64,000 bases of DNA from Aureliella sp046290675 (GCA_046290675.1 JBKAHA010000013.1:62001-126000), one strand, 5' to 3'. Shown: positions 18,713 through 28,144, numbered from the stretch's first letter. Numbers and translations: made by a program. The notes: a model not told the origin generated them from the sequence alone.

Positions 18713-20224
18713 TTACAGGCCGTAAATGGGTTCTAACTTGTCCTTGAGGTAACCTAACAGAGAATCTGCCTCGAGTGACTTGCCCGTAATTCGTGCGATT
18801 AGCTCACCTGGATGCAGGCAGAAACCACGGCTGTGCACATTGGTTTTGAGCCACTCCAAAAGCGGTTCAAAATCGCCCTTCGAGAACTGTTCCTCGAGAT
18901 CACCGAGGCTAGCCTTTGCGGCATTCATCAGCTGAGCGGCATACAAGTTCCCCAGCGTATAAGTTGGGAAATAGCCAACTAATCCCGCACTCCAATGCAC
19001 ATCTTGCAGGATCCCATCTTTTGCCGAAGGCGGCTTAATCCCGAGATAGTGCTCGTAGCGTTCATTCCAAGCCTCGGGAGCATCCGCAATCTCCAAGCTT
19101 CTTGACATGAGTTGCTGTTCGATTTCAAACCGAATCAGAATGTGCAAGTTGTAAGTAACTTCGTCAGCTTCCACTCGGATCAACGAAGGCTGCACCAAGT
19201 TCGCATCGCGGTAGACCGCATGGGCGTCAATCCCCTCCCAAGCACTGCCAACCATCTCCTGAACATTGGGATGACACCACTTCCAAAAAGCGGATCCTCT
19301 GCCGACAAAATTCTCCCAGAGTCTGGACTGCGACTCGTGGACTCCTAGTCCGGCCGCTTGGCCGGGCGGCAGGCCATACCATTCTGTCGGCAAACCCTGC
19401 TCATACAAACCATGCCCGGCTTCATGGAGTGTTCCGTAGAATGAAGTCGGAAAGAAATCGCGATGGTAGCGCGTCAGAATACGGCAGTCATTCGGACCGA
19501 GCGTTGTACAAAATGGATGGCTTGTCTCATCCAAGCGTCCTCGCTCAAACGAATAGCCGATCGCACCAGCAACCCAGCGACTAATCCGCTCCTGAGTCTC
19601 AACAGGCACCGACTGCTTCCATGCAGCGCCTGTCGGTCGGTTTGGTGCAGCTTGCAGCCGATTGACTAGCTCAACAAGACCATTGCGTAGTTCAGCAAAG
19701 ATGTCTGTTAACGCTTCCGCCCGAGCTCCTTCTTCGTATTGATCGAGCATTGCGTCGTACAACGATTGGCCATCTTCCTTCAAGCACTCAGCTTCTTGCC
19801 GTCTGAGGTTGAAGATCTCTTGCATGTGCGGTTCAAACGCGGCCCAATCGTCGGCGGCCCGCGATTTTTCCCAGGCCTGCTGCCCAAGGACCGTTGCCTT
19901 GGAAATAGCTTCCACCAGATCTTGAGGCAGCTTAGAATTTCGCTCGAAATTTTTCTTTAGCCTGAGAACCGAGGCCGCCTCAGGCCCTTCGGGATCGGCT
20001 ACGAAGTCCGAATCAGCCAGGGTGTCTAGCTGCTCCCCCAATTCCGGATTCGTTCGGCGTTGGTGGATCATGCCTGCGAGCAAGGTTGCTTGCTCGGCGC
20101 GAAAACTACCGGCCGCAGACGGCAGCCCTGTGCGTTCGTCCCACTCGAGCAATGCTAATGTCGATTCGAGCAACGATGTTTCGACCAGCCGTTCCCGTAC
20201 TTGGTTGAATATTGCTTGGTTCAT
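18713..20224 (-). CDS. M32 family metallocarboxypeptidase (Taq carboxypeptidase type)
   Basis: A zinc carboxypeptidase of 503 residues, the usual length for family M32. The HExxH zinc motif is in YGTLHEAGHGLYEQGLP near residue 265, followed by the family's GVHESQSRLWENFVGRG, which supplies the third ligand. The further motif RVEADEVTYNLHILIRFEIE is also typical, as is the cytoplasmic, helix-rich composition without a signal peptide. It trims C-terminal residues from peptides. The start is ATG at 20224. It stands alone between mobA/DUF423 and a hydrolase gene. Confidence 0.94.
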   Translation of the reverse strand: MNQAIFNQVRERLVETSLLESTLALLEWDERTGLPSAAGSFRAEQATLLAGMIHQRRTNPELGEQLDTLADSDFVADPEGPEAASVLRLKKNFERNSKLPQDLVEAISKATVLGQQAWEKSRAADDWAAFEPHMQEIFNLRRQEAECLKEDGQSLYDAMLDQYEEGARAEALTDIFAELRNGLVELVNRLQAAPNRPTGAAWKQSVPVETQERISRWVAGAIGYSFERGRLDETSHPFCTTLGPNDCRILTRYHRDFFPTSFYGTLHEAGHGLYEQGLPTEWYGLPPGQAAGLGVHESQSRLWENFVGRGSAFWKWCHPNVQEMVGSAWEGIDAHAVYRDANLVQPSLIRVEADEVTYNLHILIRFEIEQQLMSRSLEIADAPEAWNERYEHYLGIKPPSAKDGILQDVHWSAGLVGYFPTYTLGNLYAAQLMNAAKASLGDLEEQFSKGDFEPLLEWLKTNVHSRGFCLHPGELIARITGKSLEADSLLGYLKDKLEPIYGL

Positions 20225-20364
20225 ATCAAATTGGATCTCTTCAAATCTTGGACGGATGGGGACTTAGCACCGTCCAAGAATAGGTTGAAAATATCGATTG
20301 AATCAAATCACGTCTTCAATCGAAACTTGGACATGTATACAGCAACTTAGCCGCGAATGGATCG

Positions 20365-21357
20365 TTATTCTGCTGGTGTCGGAAGGCTCGAGATAAAATC
20401 ACCGACCTCCCCGGCAATGAATGACCATTCGTAGTCGACTGGTGCCATGTGCCCGCTTTCCTTGAGTCGCACCAACTTCTTCGACTCGCTACCGAGCTCG
20501 CTAAAGTATTGCTCAGCCGCCGAAGCATCAACCACCCAATCGTCGACTGCAACCATCATCAAGCATGGAATCTCTATCTCACCAGCTCGCCCCCGATTGT
20601 GATCGATGATCTCAAACGTGTTATCCACCACGCTTCGAGGCGTGAAGATGTTTCGATGTTCTCTTTCGCGCTCGGCAGGATCTTTTGCGTCCATCTCGAA
20701 CGGCGAGCAACTAACTGTCGAGAATGGCAACACGTATTTGCTGAACTCGTGCCAGAACCGAGTCGGAAGTAGAGGACTTCGTCGATTGGATACGTCCACG
20801 GCAGGAGCCAGCAGAACCACCCCATCGACACAAGCAACTGGATCCATACCGCTCGGGTGCTCGATCGCATGATGAATAGTGAGGGCACCGCCTAGAGAAT
20901 GTCCAACGATCCAAACTTGGTCGTGTTCTCCGCGGAGCTCGGCAACTTGGGAGACAATCTTCTCGCACCACTGCTCGACCCTGGCGTCAGCGTAACTCTC
21001 CACATCCTTGCCGAAACCAGGTAAGCGAATCGCCCGGCAATGGTACCCCTGATCCGCCCAGGCCGGAGCCAGCTTTCGGTACATCTGCGGGGAATCACTG
21101 AACCCATGGACGCATAGCAGTGCGACGGATCCTTCGCCGAGGTCTAACTCTTTGGCCCCAGGTGCTAGCCCATCCGCATCCCAGGGCACCGATTCTGCCC
21201 AGCGTTCAATCCGCCAGTCAACGTATTGCGAGTAGCCCCAATCGCCGATCAACCAGATCACGAGCAAGGCAAGTAGCCACTGCCCGATTCGCTTCCACTT
21301 CGGTCGCCGCTTCACAACAGTCGGTACGCGAGCGACGATTTCTTTCGAGTTCATCAT
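20365..21357 (-). CDS. Membrane-anchored alpha/beta hydrolase (carboxylesterase-like)
   Basis: The product of about 330 residues has an N-terminal membrane helix (QWLLALLVIWLIGDWGY) after a basic head, then an alpha/beta-hydrolase domain. Catalytic features are the oxyanion-region LLCVHGFSDSP, the nucleophile elbow VGHSLGG, the acid in MVAVDDWVVD and the His in KESGHMAPVDYEW. The layout resembles thermostable carboxylesterases and monoacylglycerol lipases. Two adjacent ATGs (21357 and 21354) are possible starts. The region upstream, just past the next gene's stop, carries two palindromes at 21583-21613. Confidence 0.85.
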   Translation of the reverse strand: MMNSKEIVARVPTVVKRRPKWKRIGQWLLALLVIWLIGDWGYSQYVDWRIERWAESVPWDADGLAPGAKELDLGEGSVALLCVHGFSDSPQMYRKLAPAWADQGYHCRAIRLPGFGKDVESYADARVEQWCEKIVSQVAELRGEHDQVWIVGHSLGGALTIHHAIEHPSGMDPVACVDGVVLLAPAVDVSNRRSPLLPTRFWHEFSKYVLPFSTVSCSPFEMDAKDPAEREREHRNIFTPRSVVDNTFEIIDHNRGRAGEIEIPCLMMVAVDDWVVDASAAEQYFSELGSESKKLVRLKESGHMAPVDYEWSFIAGEVGDFISSLPTPAE

Positions 21358-21582
21358 GCAGAGTCCAATTGAACGTACCGGGGTAGGTACCAGGGCTGAC
21401 ATCGTTCCAACTCGTGGGGAGTCGACCTACAGCAGAGGCAATTTAAGGAGAGCCTTTACAGTCTCCTTAAACGCAACCTCTCTAAACGAGCCTGGGAACC
21501 CTATAGACACCGTTGGCAATGCATTCCCTACGGGCCAAGCGACAGTTTTCCTTTTGAAACTCTTGCTCTTTCAGATACGTTG

Positions 21583-21613
21583 ATTTGCAAATGCTTTTGT
21601 CCGTTTGCAAACG
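21583..21613. promoter_or_regulatory. Two TTTGCAAA palindromes 20 bp apart (possible operator pair)
   Basis: ATTTGCAAAT (21583-21592) and CGTTTGCAAACG (21602-21613) are both perfect palindromes whose centres are exactly 20 bases apart, about two helical turns. They sit at the 3' end of the upstream oxidoreductase gene, roughly 230 bases before the hydrolase start. The arrangement fits a dimeric regulator bound twice on one DNA face, but no regulator is encoded nearby. Chance is not excluded. Confidence 0.3.
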
Positions 21614-21615
21614 CT

Positions 21616-22989
21616 TTACATGTACTCGCGATCGGTCACCAGGCCGGGATAAGGAATCGAGTACTTGCCTTCTTCGTTGGCTTGTAAAGGCGAAGGGCCA
21701 TCGAGAGTGAGCTCGGCGATCCCAGGTGCGAACTCATGCTCGACATCCATGAACTCCTCAAAGGTGATGTTCTGTCCCGTGTGAGCCGCCATCCGCCCCA
21801 TCGAAGTGACGGCACTCGCCATCACGCCACGCTCGACTTCGTTGTACGGTCGATCCTCACGAATCGCTGCTATTAGGTCGTTCCATTCAAGCTGATAAGG
21901 ATTTCTCTCTCGGTCGGCCCATTCCCAGCCAATCTTTTCCCGAGTCACTTTCTGGCCGTAGTAAATCTTGGAACGAGCCGGGGTATGCGACTTGGCTGAA
22001 ATCGTAGCGACACCATTCGAACCATGAGCGTAGCTCGCAAACTCTTGGAAACAGCCACGCTGCGTTCGACCATCCACCATCATCTTCGCGCCATCTTTGA
22101 ACGTGTACTCCATCGAATACACATCGAAGTTCTGGTCCACGTTATCGCCGCGATAATGACGACCACCCGATGCCTTCACTTCCACGGGCCAATCATTCTT
22201 CATCCAGCAACATTCATCAATGTTGTGGATTAAGAAGTCACTCACGGCACCGCCGCTGAGCCACAAGAACCCATGGAAGTTCTTCACTTGATAGAGCAGC
22301 TCGTTGTCCTTCGAATCCACAGCCCGCGGCGGAACTGCCTCAGACGCAGTCGGTCCGGCCATTCGATAGGCACGAAGCAAATTGATCTCGCCGATAGCTC
22401 CGTCTTGAATTCGATCAAACAACTCTTGACGCACTTCGCAGTGACGACACATCAGGCCGACCCCCACTTTCAAATTCTTGGCTATGGCCTGCTTGTTCAA
22501 CTCCAACATTCGCTTGCTGGTCGGAGCATCGACCGTGACCGGTTTCTCCATAAAGACGTTCAACCCACGCTCGATCGCATAGGTGTAGTGAAGCCAGCGA
22601 AACGCGGGTGGCGTGGTCAGGATGACGACATCGCCCGGATCCAGACAATCCATAGCCTTCTTGTAGGCATCAAAGCCGATGAACTTGCGATCCTCATCCA
22701 AGTCACACTTGTCGGGGAATGCCTTACGGAGATTCGAGTACTTGTTCGCGATGTTCGATTCGAGAACATCTGCTAGCGCAACCAGCTTGATGTTCTCATC
22801 AGGAACCGAAAGTGCGTTCGTCGCAGCTCCACCGCCTCTCCCGCCACATCCGACCAAGGCAATTTGAATCACGGACTTCTCCGCCGCATGGACACTACGC
22901 ATCGTCCCGGAAACAAGAGGTGCGGCTGCAGCGAGAGTCGAAGTCGCTTTTACAAAGGTACGTCGAGATCCGTTGGCGGGTGAATTCAT
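21616..22989 (-). CDS. Gfo/Idh/MocA family oxidoreductase with Tat signal
   Basis: An NAD(P)-dependent oxidoreductase-type protein of 457 residues. The N-terminus has a twin-arginine leader (SRRTFVKATSTLAAAAPL), then the Rossmann motif IALVGCGGRGGGAATNAL. The family signature EKPVTVD, with its nicotinamide-proximal Lys, occurs in NVFMEKPVTVDAPTS, and the substrate-domain helix GAVSDFLIHNIDECCW carries a His-x-x-Asp motif. The start at 22989 is favoured by GGAG 7 bases upstream. The long exported version is greatly expanded in Planctomycetes and probably acts on sugars, but the substrate is unknown. It is followed on the same strand, about 100 bases upstream in coordinates, by the SUMF1 gene. 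Confidence 0.92.
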   Translation of the reverse strand: MNSPANGSRRTFVKATSTLAAAAPLVSGTMRSVHAAEKSVIQIALVGCGGRGGGAATNALSVPDENIKLVALADVLESNIANKYSNLRKAFPDKCDLDEDRKFIGFDAYKKAMDCLDPGDVVILTTPPAFRWLHYTYAIERGLNVFMEKPVTVDAPTSKRMLELNKQAIAKNLKVGVGLMCRHCEVRQELFDRIQDGAIGEINLLRAYRMAGPTASEAVPPRAVDSKDNELLYQVKNFHGFLWLSGGAVSDFLIHNIDECCWMKNDWPVEVKASGGRHYRGDNVDQNFDVYSMEYTFKDGAKMMVDGRTQRGCFQEFASYAHGSNGVATISAKSHTPARSKIYYGQKVTREKIGWEWADRERNPYQLEWNDLIAAIREDRPYNEVERGVMASAVTSMGRMAAHTGQNITFEEFMDVEHEFAPGIAELTLDGPSPLQANEEGKYSIPYPGLVTDREYM

Positions 22990-23085
22990 GGTGAGCTCCG
23001 AATGGAAGGCTAGGATGGGGTAGGCGATTGGAGTAAGCAGATCGGACTGGAACACGCAGATCAACAAGGAGTTTGGCTTGGTAGA

Positions 23086-24177
23086 TTAGCCTTCCTCTGG
23101 ATCTTTCTGCTCCGGCGCGGATTTCTCCCACTTGGACTGCAATTCCTCAGCCGTGGGAGTGGACAGTGGTCGTACAACGCGGAAGCCAACGTGAAGGGCA
23201 TCCGTATGATACCAGATGCTCTTTGGCACCTGCGGATCTTGTTTCTTCCATTCCTCGTCTGAAGCTTGTCTCGCTGCGCTGCGGCAGTCTTCCGGAAACT
23301 GATCCCATCCGCCACCACGGACGACTCGCGGGTAAAGCGTTTCCGGAACATGCAAAGGGTCTTGCGTGGCGTCCGCGATCGCCACGTACCCTTCCTCGTC
23401 ATATTGATCGAGAACCCATTCAGCTACGTTGCCATGCATATCATGCAGTCCCCATGCATTCGGCTTCTTCTTACCGACCTTCTCGTACCCTCCATCCGTG
23501 TTGTCGAAGAACCAGGCGTAGTCTTCGAGCTCGTCGGGATCATCACCAAACGAATACGCAGTCGTCGAGCCGGCACGGCACGCATATTCCCATTCGGCTT
23601 CGGTGGGTAATCGATAATAGCGTCCAGTCTTGGCGCTCAGCCACTTGCAAAACGTTCGAGCCGCATGCTGCGTCATGCAAATGGCAGGATATCCTTTCTT
23701 CCCCATCCCGAAGGTCATGTCGGTATAAGGCTTCGTGGGCTGGGAGGTCTGAAAAGTATCGGCGAACGAATCGCGTGGAGACGACTTGAGGCCCAAGATC
23801 TGCCTGCGTGCGACGTCCAAGTCCGATGCCCAGACGTCATACACATCCCAGCTGACCTCCGTTTCAGCCATCCAAAATGGTGAGACAGTCACTTTGCGTT
23901 GCGGACCTTCGTCCTCCTCACGGTCATCTTCGTCCTCGCTGCTGCCCATGACGAAACTGCCACCGGGGATCGGGAGCATTTTGAACTTCACTCCGGCTTG
24001 CTCCACCACCTCGGAATACGGTTGCATCTCCGACTCAGCTGAAGCGACCGCCTCGGCAATTTCGAGAAGGGGCACCTTGCCCTCCACGACCACTTCCTGC
24101 GCAGCTACCTGCAAGGTGTCCAAGACTAAGAAACACAGTGACGCAAACACAATTCGCACGCTGGACGAAATCAACAT
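23086..24177 (-). CDS. Exported SUMF1/formylglycine-generating-enzyme-fold protein
   Basis: The product of about 363 residues starts with a signal peptide (MLISSSVRIVFASLCFLVLD) and contains a full SUMF1-type domain: PGGSFVMGS near the start, LPTEAEWEYACRAGS in the middle, WGLHDMHGNVAEWVLDQY and VVRGGGWDQFPEDCRSAARQ near the end, and HVGFRVVR at the close. True sulfatase-activating enzymes carry a Cys pair in the segment after RGGS. Here only one Cys (EDC) is present, so it is probably not the enzyme that matures the sulfatase at 2007 and may be a ligand-binding member of the fold. It is divergent from apbE with about 80 bases between the starts. Confidence 0.88.
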   Translation of the reverse strand: MLISSSVRIVFASLCFLVLDTLQVAAQEVVVEGKVPLLEIAEAVASAESEMQPYSEVVEQAGVKFKMLPIPGGSFVMGSSEDEDDREEDEGPQRKVTVSPFWMAETEVSWDVYDVWASDLDVARRQILGLKSSPRDSFADTFQTSQPTKPYTDMTFGMGKKGYPAICMTQHAARTFCKWLSAKTGRYYRLPTEAEWEYACRAGSTTAYSFGDDPDELEDYAWFFDNTDGGYEKVGKKKPNAWGLHDMHGNVAEWVLDQYDEEGYVAIADATQDPLHVPETLYPRVVRGGGWDQFPEDCRSAARQASDEEWKKQDPQVPKSIWYHTDALHVGFRVVRPLSTPTAEELQSKWEKSAPEQKDPEEG

Positions 24178-24255
24178 AAGAAACTCGAATAAAATGAACT
24201 GATTGCCATCTGACATTCTACATCAAAGCACCTCACGAATCGTCTCATTGCCAGC

Positions 24256-25449
24256 ATGTTGCGCTCGCCTCTCACTCCCGTTGTAACCTGCTCCGCAGCT
24301 CTCTTTCTAGGCCTTGTCTCTTTGCTCGGCATGCAAAAAAACTGCCTTGCTCAACGAAACCAATCTGAGAATGCATCGAGCCAGTCGGCTCAAGAAACAC
24401 GAGTGCTCAACGCAGCCGATGCCAAGGCAGACGGACAAGTTGCATTGGTCGGCTTCGAGCTTCAATTCCCCGCTATGGGGACGCTGGTCCAACTCAAGAC
24501 ATTCGCACGGTCAGAGTCGGAGGTTGAGCGGGGATTCAATGCCGCCCAACGCCGGGTTCTCGAGATTGCCAACACGCTGACGGACTATGATCCCGAAAGC
24601 GAAACACGCCAGCTAAGTCAACTTGCAGTGGAGTCTCCACAGAACGTTTCGGCAGACCTTTGGGCCGTCCTAACCGCTAGCGATGACTGGTATCGAAGAA
24701 CGGATGGTCACTTCGATTCCAGCTTGGGTTCGCTGACACGGCTATGGCGGAAATACCGTCGTGTTCGTCGGGTCCCCAATAGCGAAGCAGTCCAAACTGC
24801 CCTGCAGAACTCAGGATGGAAGTATGTTCGCCTCGATCCCTCCGCAAAGACGTTGAAGTTTGCCAGGGCCAATGTCTTCCTTGATTTTGGCGGCATCGGT
24901 AAAGGGTACATTGTTGACGAAGCATTCCGCGTTTTAGTCGAGCACGATCTGCCGCAGAGCTTGGTGAACATCAGCGGTAACATGCGAATGGGAACCGCGC
25001 CGCCAAATCGCAATGGCTGGAACATCGAAGTCGCCCCCATTGAGGCAAATCCGAAATCCGAGAAGGAAGGTGCAGCCGGTGAACCACTCCAGCGTTTGGA
25101 GCTCTGCGATTGCTCGATTGCTACATCAGGCGACTTGTGGCAATACATCGAAATCAACGGCGTTCGTCATAGTCACATTCTGGATCCTCAAACCGGCTAC
25201 GGCGTACCTGGCCCCATCTCGGCTACCGTGATCGCCCAACGTGCCATGGACGCCGACGCACTGGCAACCGCAGCCTGCATCTTGCCAAAAGCGAAAGCGA
25301 TCACCCTCTGCCAGAATTCGGATGCAGCATGCCTGGTCGCTCGACGAGTGGGAAAAGAACTGCAAGTTGATCGCAGCACGACCTTCCCACAACCGCCAAA
25401 TGAGCCCCCAACCGCGGAGGGCACTGATCCGTCCAACGTTCCCAACTAA
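24256..25449 (+). CDS. apbE: FAD:protein FMN transferase (ApbE family)
   Basis: Attaches FMN covalently to Thr of flavoproteins outside the cytoplasm. The 397-residue product has a signal peptide (LFLGLVSLLGMQKNCLAQ). It then has the family's opening motif FPAMGTLVQL, DFGGIGKGYIVDEA, GDLWQYIE, the diagnostic HILDPQTGYG, and MDADALATAACI with the metal-binding Asp. The C-terminus has a short Pro-rich tail. Typical targets, such as the NqrB/NqrC or Rnf subunits, are not encoded in this window. Confidence 0.92.
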   Translation: MLRSPLTPVVTCSAALFLGLVSLLGMQKNCLAQRNQSENASSQSAQETRVLNAADAKADGQVALVGFELQFPAMGTLVQLKTFARSESEVERGFNAAQRRVLEIANTLTDYDPESETRQLSQLAVESPQNVSADLWAVLTASDDWYRRTDGHFDSSLGSLTRLWRKYRRVRRVPNSEAVQTALQNSGWKYVRLDPSAKTLKFARANVFLDFGGIGKGYIVDEAFRVLVEHDLPQSLVNISGNMRMGTAPPNRNGWNIEVAPIEANPKSEKEGAAGEPLQRLELCDCSIATSGDLWQYIEINGVRHSHILDPQTGYGVPGPISATVIAQRAMDADALATAACILPKAKAITLCQNSDAACLVARRVGKELQVDRSTTFPQPPNEPPTAEGTDPSNVPN

Positions 25450-25751
25450 ATATCGCCACTTCGCCGTAGATTGGACTCGAGATCTCGCCCGGCTTCCCCC
25501 TCACCACAGCCATTTAGCGGGTTGGAGCCTCGCTTTTTGGCTATCTGATTAAGAGACGTGGATATAAGATAGGCCGCCCCGGATGCAGCCGCCTCCGGCC
25601 AATCTTAGAGCGAAATATGGCTTTCACTAACGTTCTTATCTGTTCAGGCCTCTGCCTTGGTTTGAACAGGCGCCCGGAGTCCTCGCGTTCATGTCCGGTT
25701 CCGGCCTAGATTGGAGATCAACAAAGGTGAACCAGCCAGTCGAGCATCATC
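25450..25751. other. Intergenic region with a short inverted repeat
   Basis: About 300 bases between apbE and the pseudouridine synthase gene with no convincing gene. An inverted repeat CTGTTCA...TGAACAG near 25640-25672 could form a 7-bp stem with a 17-base loop, but no T run follows, so a terminator is not well supported. Confidence 0.4.
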
Positions 25752-27170
25752 GTGCCTAAGAAACGTCCTCCATCAAAACCGGCCAAACGCACTCCAGCCA
25801 AGAAGTTGCCGGCGAAGACTTCGAGAAAGAAGGGTGCCCGCCAACCTACCGGCAAAAAATCCGCGGTGGGATCCGCGGAGGGCGGACAGAGATTGAACAA
25901 GATTCTGGCCGCTGCGGGGCACGGGAGTCGACGCGAAGTCGAAGAGTTGATTGTGCAGGGCCGGGTCGAGGTCGATCGCGAAATCATTACCAACCTGGCG
26001 TTTAAGGCGGACCCCAAAACAGCCAAGATCAAAGTCGACGGTCAGTTGCTCAAACAGCAAAGGCTCGTCTACTTCATGTTGAATAAGCCCACCGGTGTGC
26101 TGTCGACGAACCGTGATCCAAGCGGTCGTATTCGCGCGATCGATTTTGTACCAGGCAATCAACGCGTCTTCTCCGTAGGCCGGCTCGACAAGAGCTCCGA
26201 AGGTTTGATGCTGCTGACCAATGATGGTGAATTGGCGCAGAAGCTGGCACATCCCAAGTACCGCGTGCAGAAAACGTACTTTGTCGTCGTCTCTGGCGTG
26301 ATGAAGAAAGAAGACTTGGAGAAGCTCAAAAAAGGAGTCTACCTGTCGGAGGGCTTTGCTAGGATCGATGGGGCTCGAATTAAAAAACAACGGAAAGCCA
26401 GTACCGAACTGGAGATCGTATTATCCGAAGGCAAGAACCGAGAAATTCGACGGATTCTTGCCAGGGCTGGGCACAAAGTGGTCGTCCTCCGCCGCATCGC
26501 CATCGCTTCACTGAGACTCGCGCAGTTGCCTGTCGGCGCATCGCGTCAGCTCACGTCTGCAGAAGTTCGGGCGTTGTACGCGATTACGGAAGCCCGCCCC
26601 AAAAAGGCAGCAAAGAAAAAACCGTCCTCCAAGCCCAAGAAAGCCGAGACGCCAACATCCGAATCCTCGAGTCCACCGGCGCCGATTTTCGATGACGACA
26701 TGGACGATGAATTCATCTCATCGCCAACAACGAGCTTCGATTTCGAAGACGACGATTTCGTAGGCGACTTCAGCGGCTCGGGCGGAACCGGCTCGGTTCT
26801 CGGCTACGAAGAAGATCTTCCTGTTGGTGGCGGGAGCTCCAAAAGAAGATCGAGCGATACCAAGAACAAGAAGACCACATCGAGACGATCCAGCTCGCGA
26901 AACGCGAAAACGAGTCGGACTTCGAGCCGAACCGCAAAGTCATCGTCTCGAAGCGTTTCGAAGACAGGTAGGCGGCCTGCGAATAGTGGCACCGCGAGCC
27001 GCGGAGGAACTTCGAAAAGGGGTTCCACCAACAGCAAAAAAGCAGTTCGTGGCAAGCCGGCGTCCGCTTCCAAAGTACGTTCAACAACCAAGGGCCGCCC
27101 CGCGAGTCGCAAAGCGGCGGGCCCCAAGAAAGGGAAGCGGCCGGCAAAGCCGAATCGAAAACGTCGATAG
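25752..27170 (+). CDS. RsuA/RluB-family pseudouridine synthase with long charged C-terminal tail
   Basis: Isomerises a uridine in rRNA. The 472-residue product begins (GTG start) with a basic Pro/Lys-rich head of about 40 residues. An S4 RNA-binding domain follows (QRLNKILAAAGHGSRREVEELI), then the catalytic domain with VGRLDKSSEGLMLLTND, whose Asp is the nucleophile, and LSEGKNREIRRILA. RsuA-family enzymes usually end at about 240-290 residues. Here a tail of about 180 residues follows: an acidic patch (DDDMDDEF, DFEDDDFVGDF), then a Ser/Arg/Lys-rich low-complexity stretch. The head and tail look disordered and could add RNA or ribosome affinity. pyrK follows 78 bases later. Confidence 0.9.
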   Translation: MPKKRPPSKPAKRTPAKKLPAKTSRKKGARQPTGKKSAVGSAEGGQRLNKILAAAGHGSRREVEELIVQGRVEVDREIITNLAFKADPKTAKIKVDGQLLKQQRLVYFMLNKPTGVLSTNRDPSGRIRAIDFVPGNQRVFSVGRLDKSSEGLMLLTNDGELAQKLAHPKYRVQKTYFVVVSGVMKKEDLEKLKKGVYLSEGFARIDGARIKKQRKASTELEIVLSEGKNREIRRILARAGHKVVVLRRIAIASLRLAQLPVGASRQLTSAEVRALYAITEARPKKAAKKKPSSKPKKAETPTSESSSPPAPIFDDDMDDEFISSPTTSFDFEDDDFVGDFSGSGGTGSVLGYEEDLPVGGGSSKRRSSDTKNKKTTSRRSSSRNAKTSRTSSRTAKSSSRSVSKTGRRPANSGTASRGGTSKRGSTNSKKAVRGKPASASKVRSTTKGRPASRKAAGPKKGKRPAKPNRKRR

Positions 27171-27248
27171 GCATCGATCGCTGGCCCCCGCTTTCAAAAC
27201 ATTGCTCGGCCCAATCTGCCGCAACCAATCAAAGCAAAGAGGAACACG

Positions 27249-28115
27249 ATGACCCATTTTGCAGATTGCGCTTCATCCGTTGAAACTCCCATCATTGAGA
27301 ATAAATGCATCGCCAAGGATACGATGCGCATTCGCGTTTGCGCGCCCGAGATGGCAAAGGTCGCCGTACCAGGCCAGTTCTTCATGTTGCGTAATCCAAA
27401 TGGAAATGATCCTCTCATTGGTCGAGCCCTGGCTCTTTATGATTCGGCGGAAGATGATGCGGGGTGGATCGACCTGGTCTACATCGTCAAAGGCAAACTG
27501 ACGACCAGTGTCGCTCAACTTCAACCTGGTTCCACTGTGGCCGTCTGGGGGCCTCTAGGAAATGGTTTTCCGCCATCAAACTGCAAACATCTCATCATGG
27601 TCGCGGGCGGTATTGGACAAACTCCATTTCTGGCACTCGCCAAGGAAGCCTTAGGTAAGCAAACTTTCGGTGCAGATCGCACCTCGGGTTACGTCAAGAA
27701 AGTGACCTTTTGCTACGGAGTGCGAAACTCAGAGTATCTTGCTGGCCTACAGCAGTTCGAAGAGACCGGTTGCGAGGTGAGGATTGCCTCTGAAGATGGC
27801 AGTTACCCCGCTGGCTACCATGGCGCCGCCGAACGCGTTACCGACACTTTGCGTAGGGTCATCGCTGAAGAGGAACACTCTCCAGACGAATGCCGGATCG
27901 TATGCTGCGGCCCAGAGCCGATGATGGAAGCTGTTGCAATCCTCGCCGATCAAGCTGGAATCCGGTGTCAGGTATCCCTCGAGACTCCGATGGCGTGCGG
28001 TATCGGTATTTGCTTTACCTGCGTCGCCAAGATTGGCGAAGAGAACGATTGGGACTACAAACGAACGTGCGTTGAAGGCCCCGTTTTTGAAGCCGCCCTG
28101 GTGCAGTGGGACTAG
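27249..28115 (+). CDS. pyrK: Dihydroorotate dehydrogenase electron transfer subunit
   Basis: A ferredoxin-reductase-like subunit of 288 residues that passes electrons from the PyrD type 1B enzyme to NAD in pyrimidine synthesis. Visible features are the FAD-binding region (PGQFFMLRN...LIGRALALYD), the nucleotide-binding motif MVAGGIGQTPFLALAKEA, CCGPEPMMEA, and the C-terminal [2Fe-2S] Cys cluster MACGIGICFTCVAK...KRTCVEGPVF. A ribosome site AGAGGA precedes the ATG. No pyrD lies beside it here. A generic sulfide or hydrogenase reductase subunit is the alternative, but the CGIGICFTC form favours PyrK. Confidence 0.88.
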   Translation: MTHFADCASSVETPIIENKCIAKDTMRIRVCAPEMAKVAVPGQFFMLRNPNGNDPLIGRALALYDSAEDDAGWIDLVYIVKGKLTTSVAQLQPGSTVAVWGPLGNGFPPSNCKHLIMVAGGIGQTPFLALAKEALGKQTFGADRTSGYVKKVTFCYGVRNSEYLAGLQQFEETGCEVRIASEDGSYPAGYHGAAERVTDTLRRVIAEEEHSPDECRIVCCGPEPMMEAVAILADQAGIRCQVSLETPMACGIGICFTCVAKIGEENDWDYKRTCVEGPVFEAALVQWD

Positions 28116-28128
28116 CTAATAGATCGTA

Positions 28129-28144
28129 GGGATCCTGTGATCCC
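28129..28144. terminator. Small hairpin between convergent genes
   Basis: GGGATC-CTGT-GATCCC forms a perfect 6-bp stem with a 4-base loop between the ends of pyrK (plus) and the lipoprotein gene (minus). There is no T run on either strand, so it is at best a weak terminator or stability element. Confidence 0.3.

Noticed and set aside
2007..24177. Sulfatase plus its activator as a pair
   Set aside because: The SUMF1-fold protein lacks the active Cys pair and is 20 kb away.
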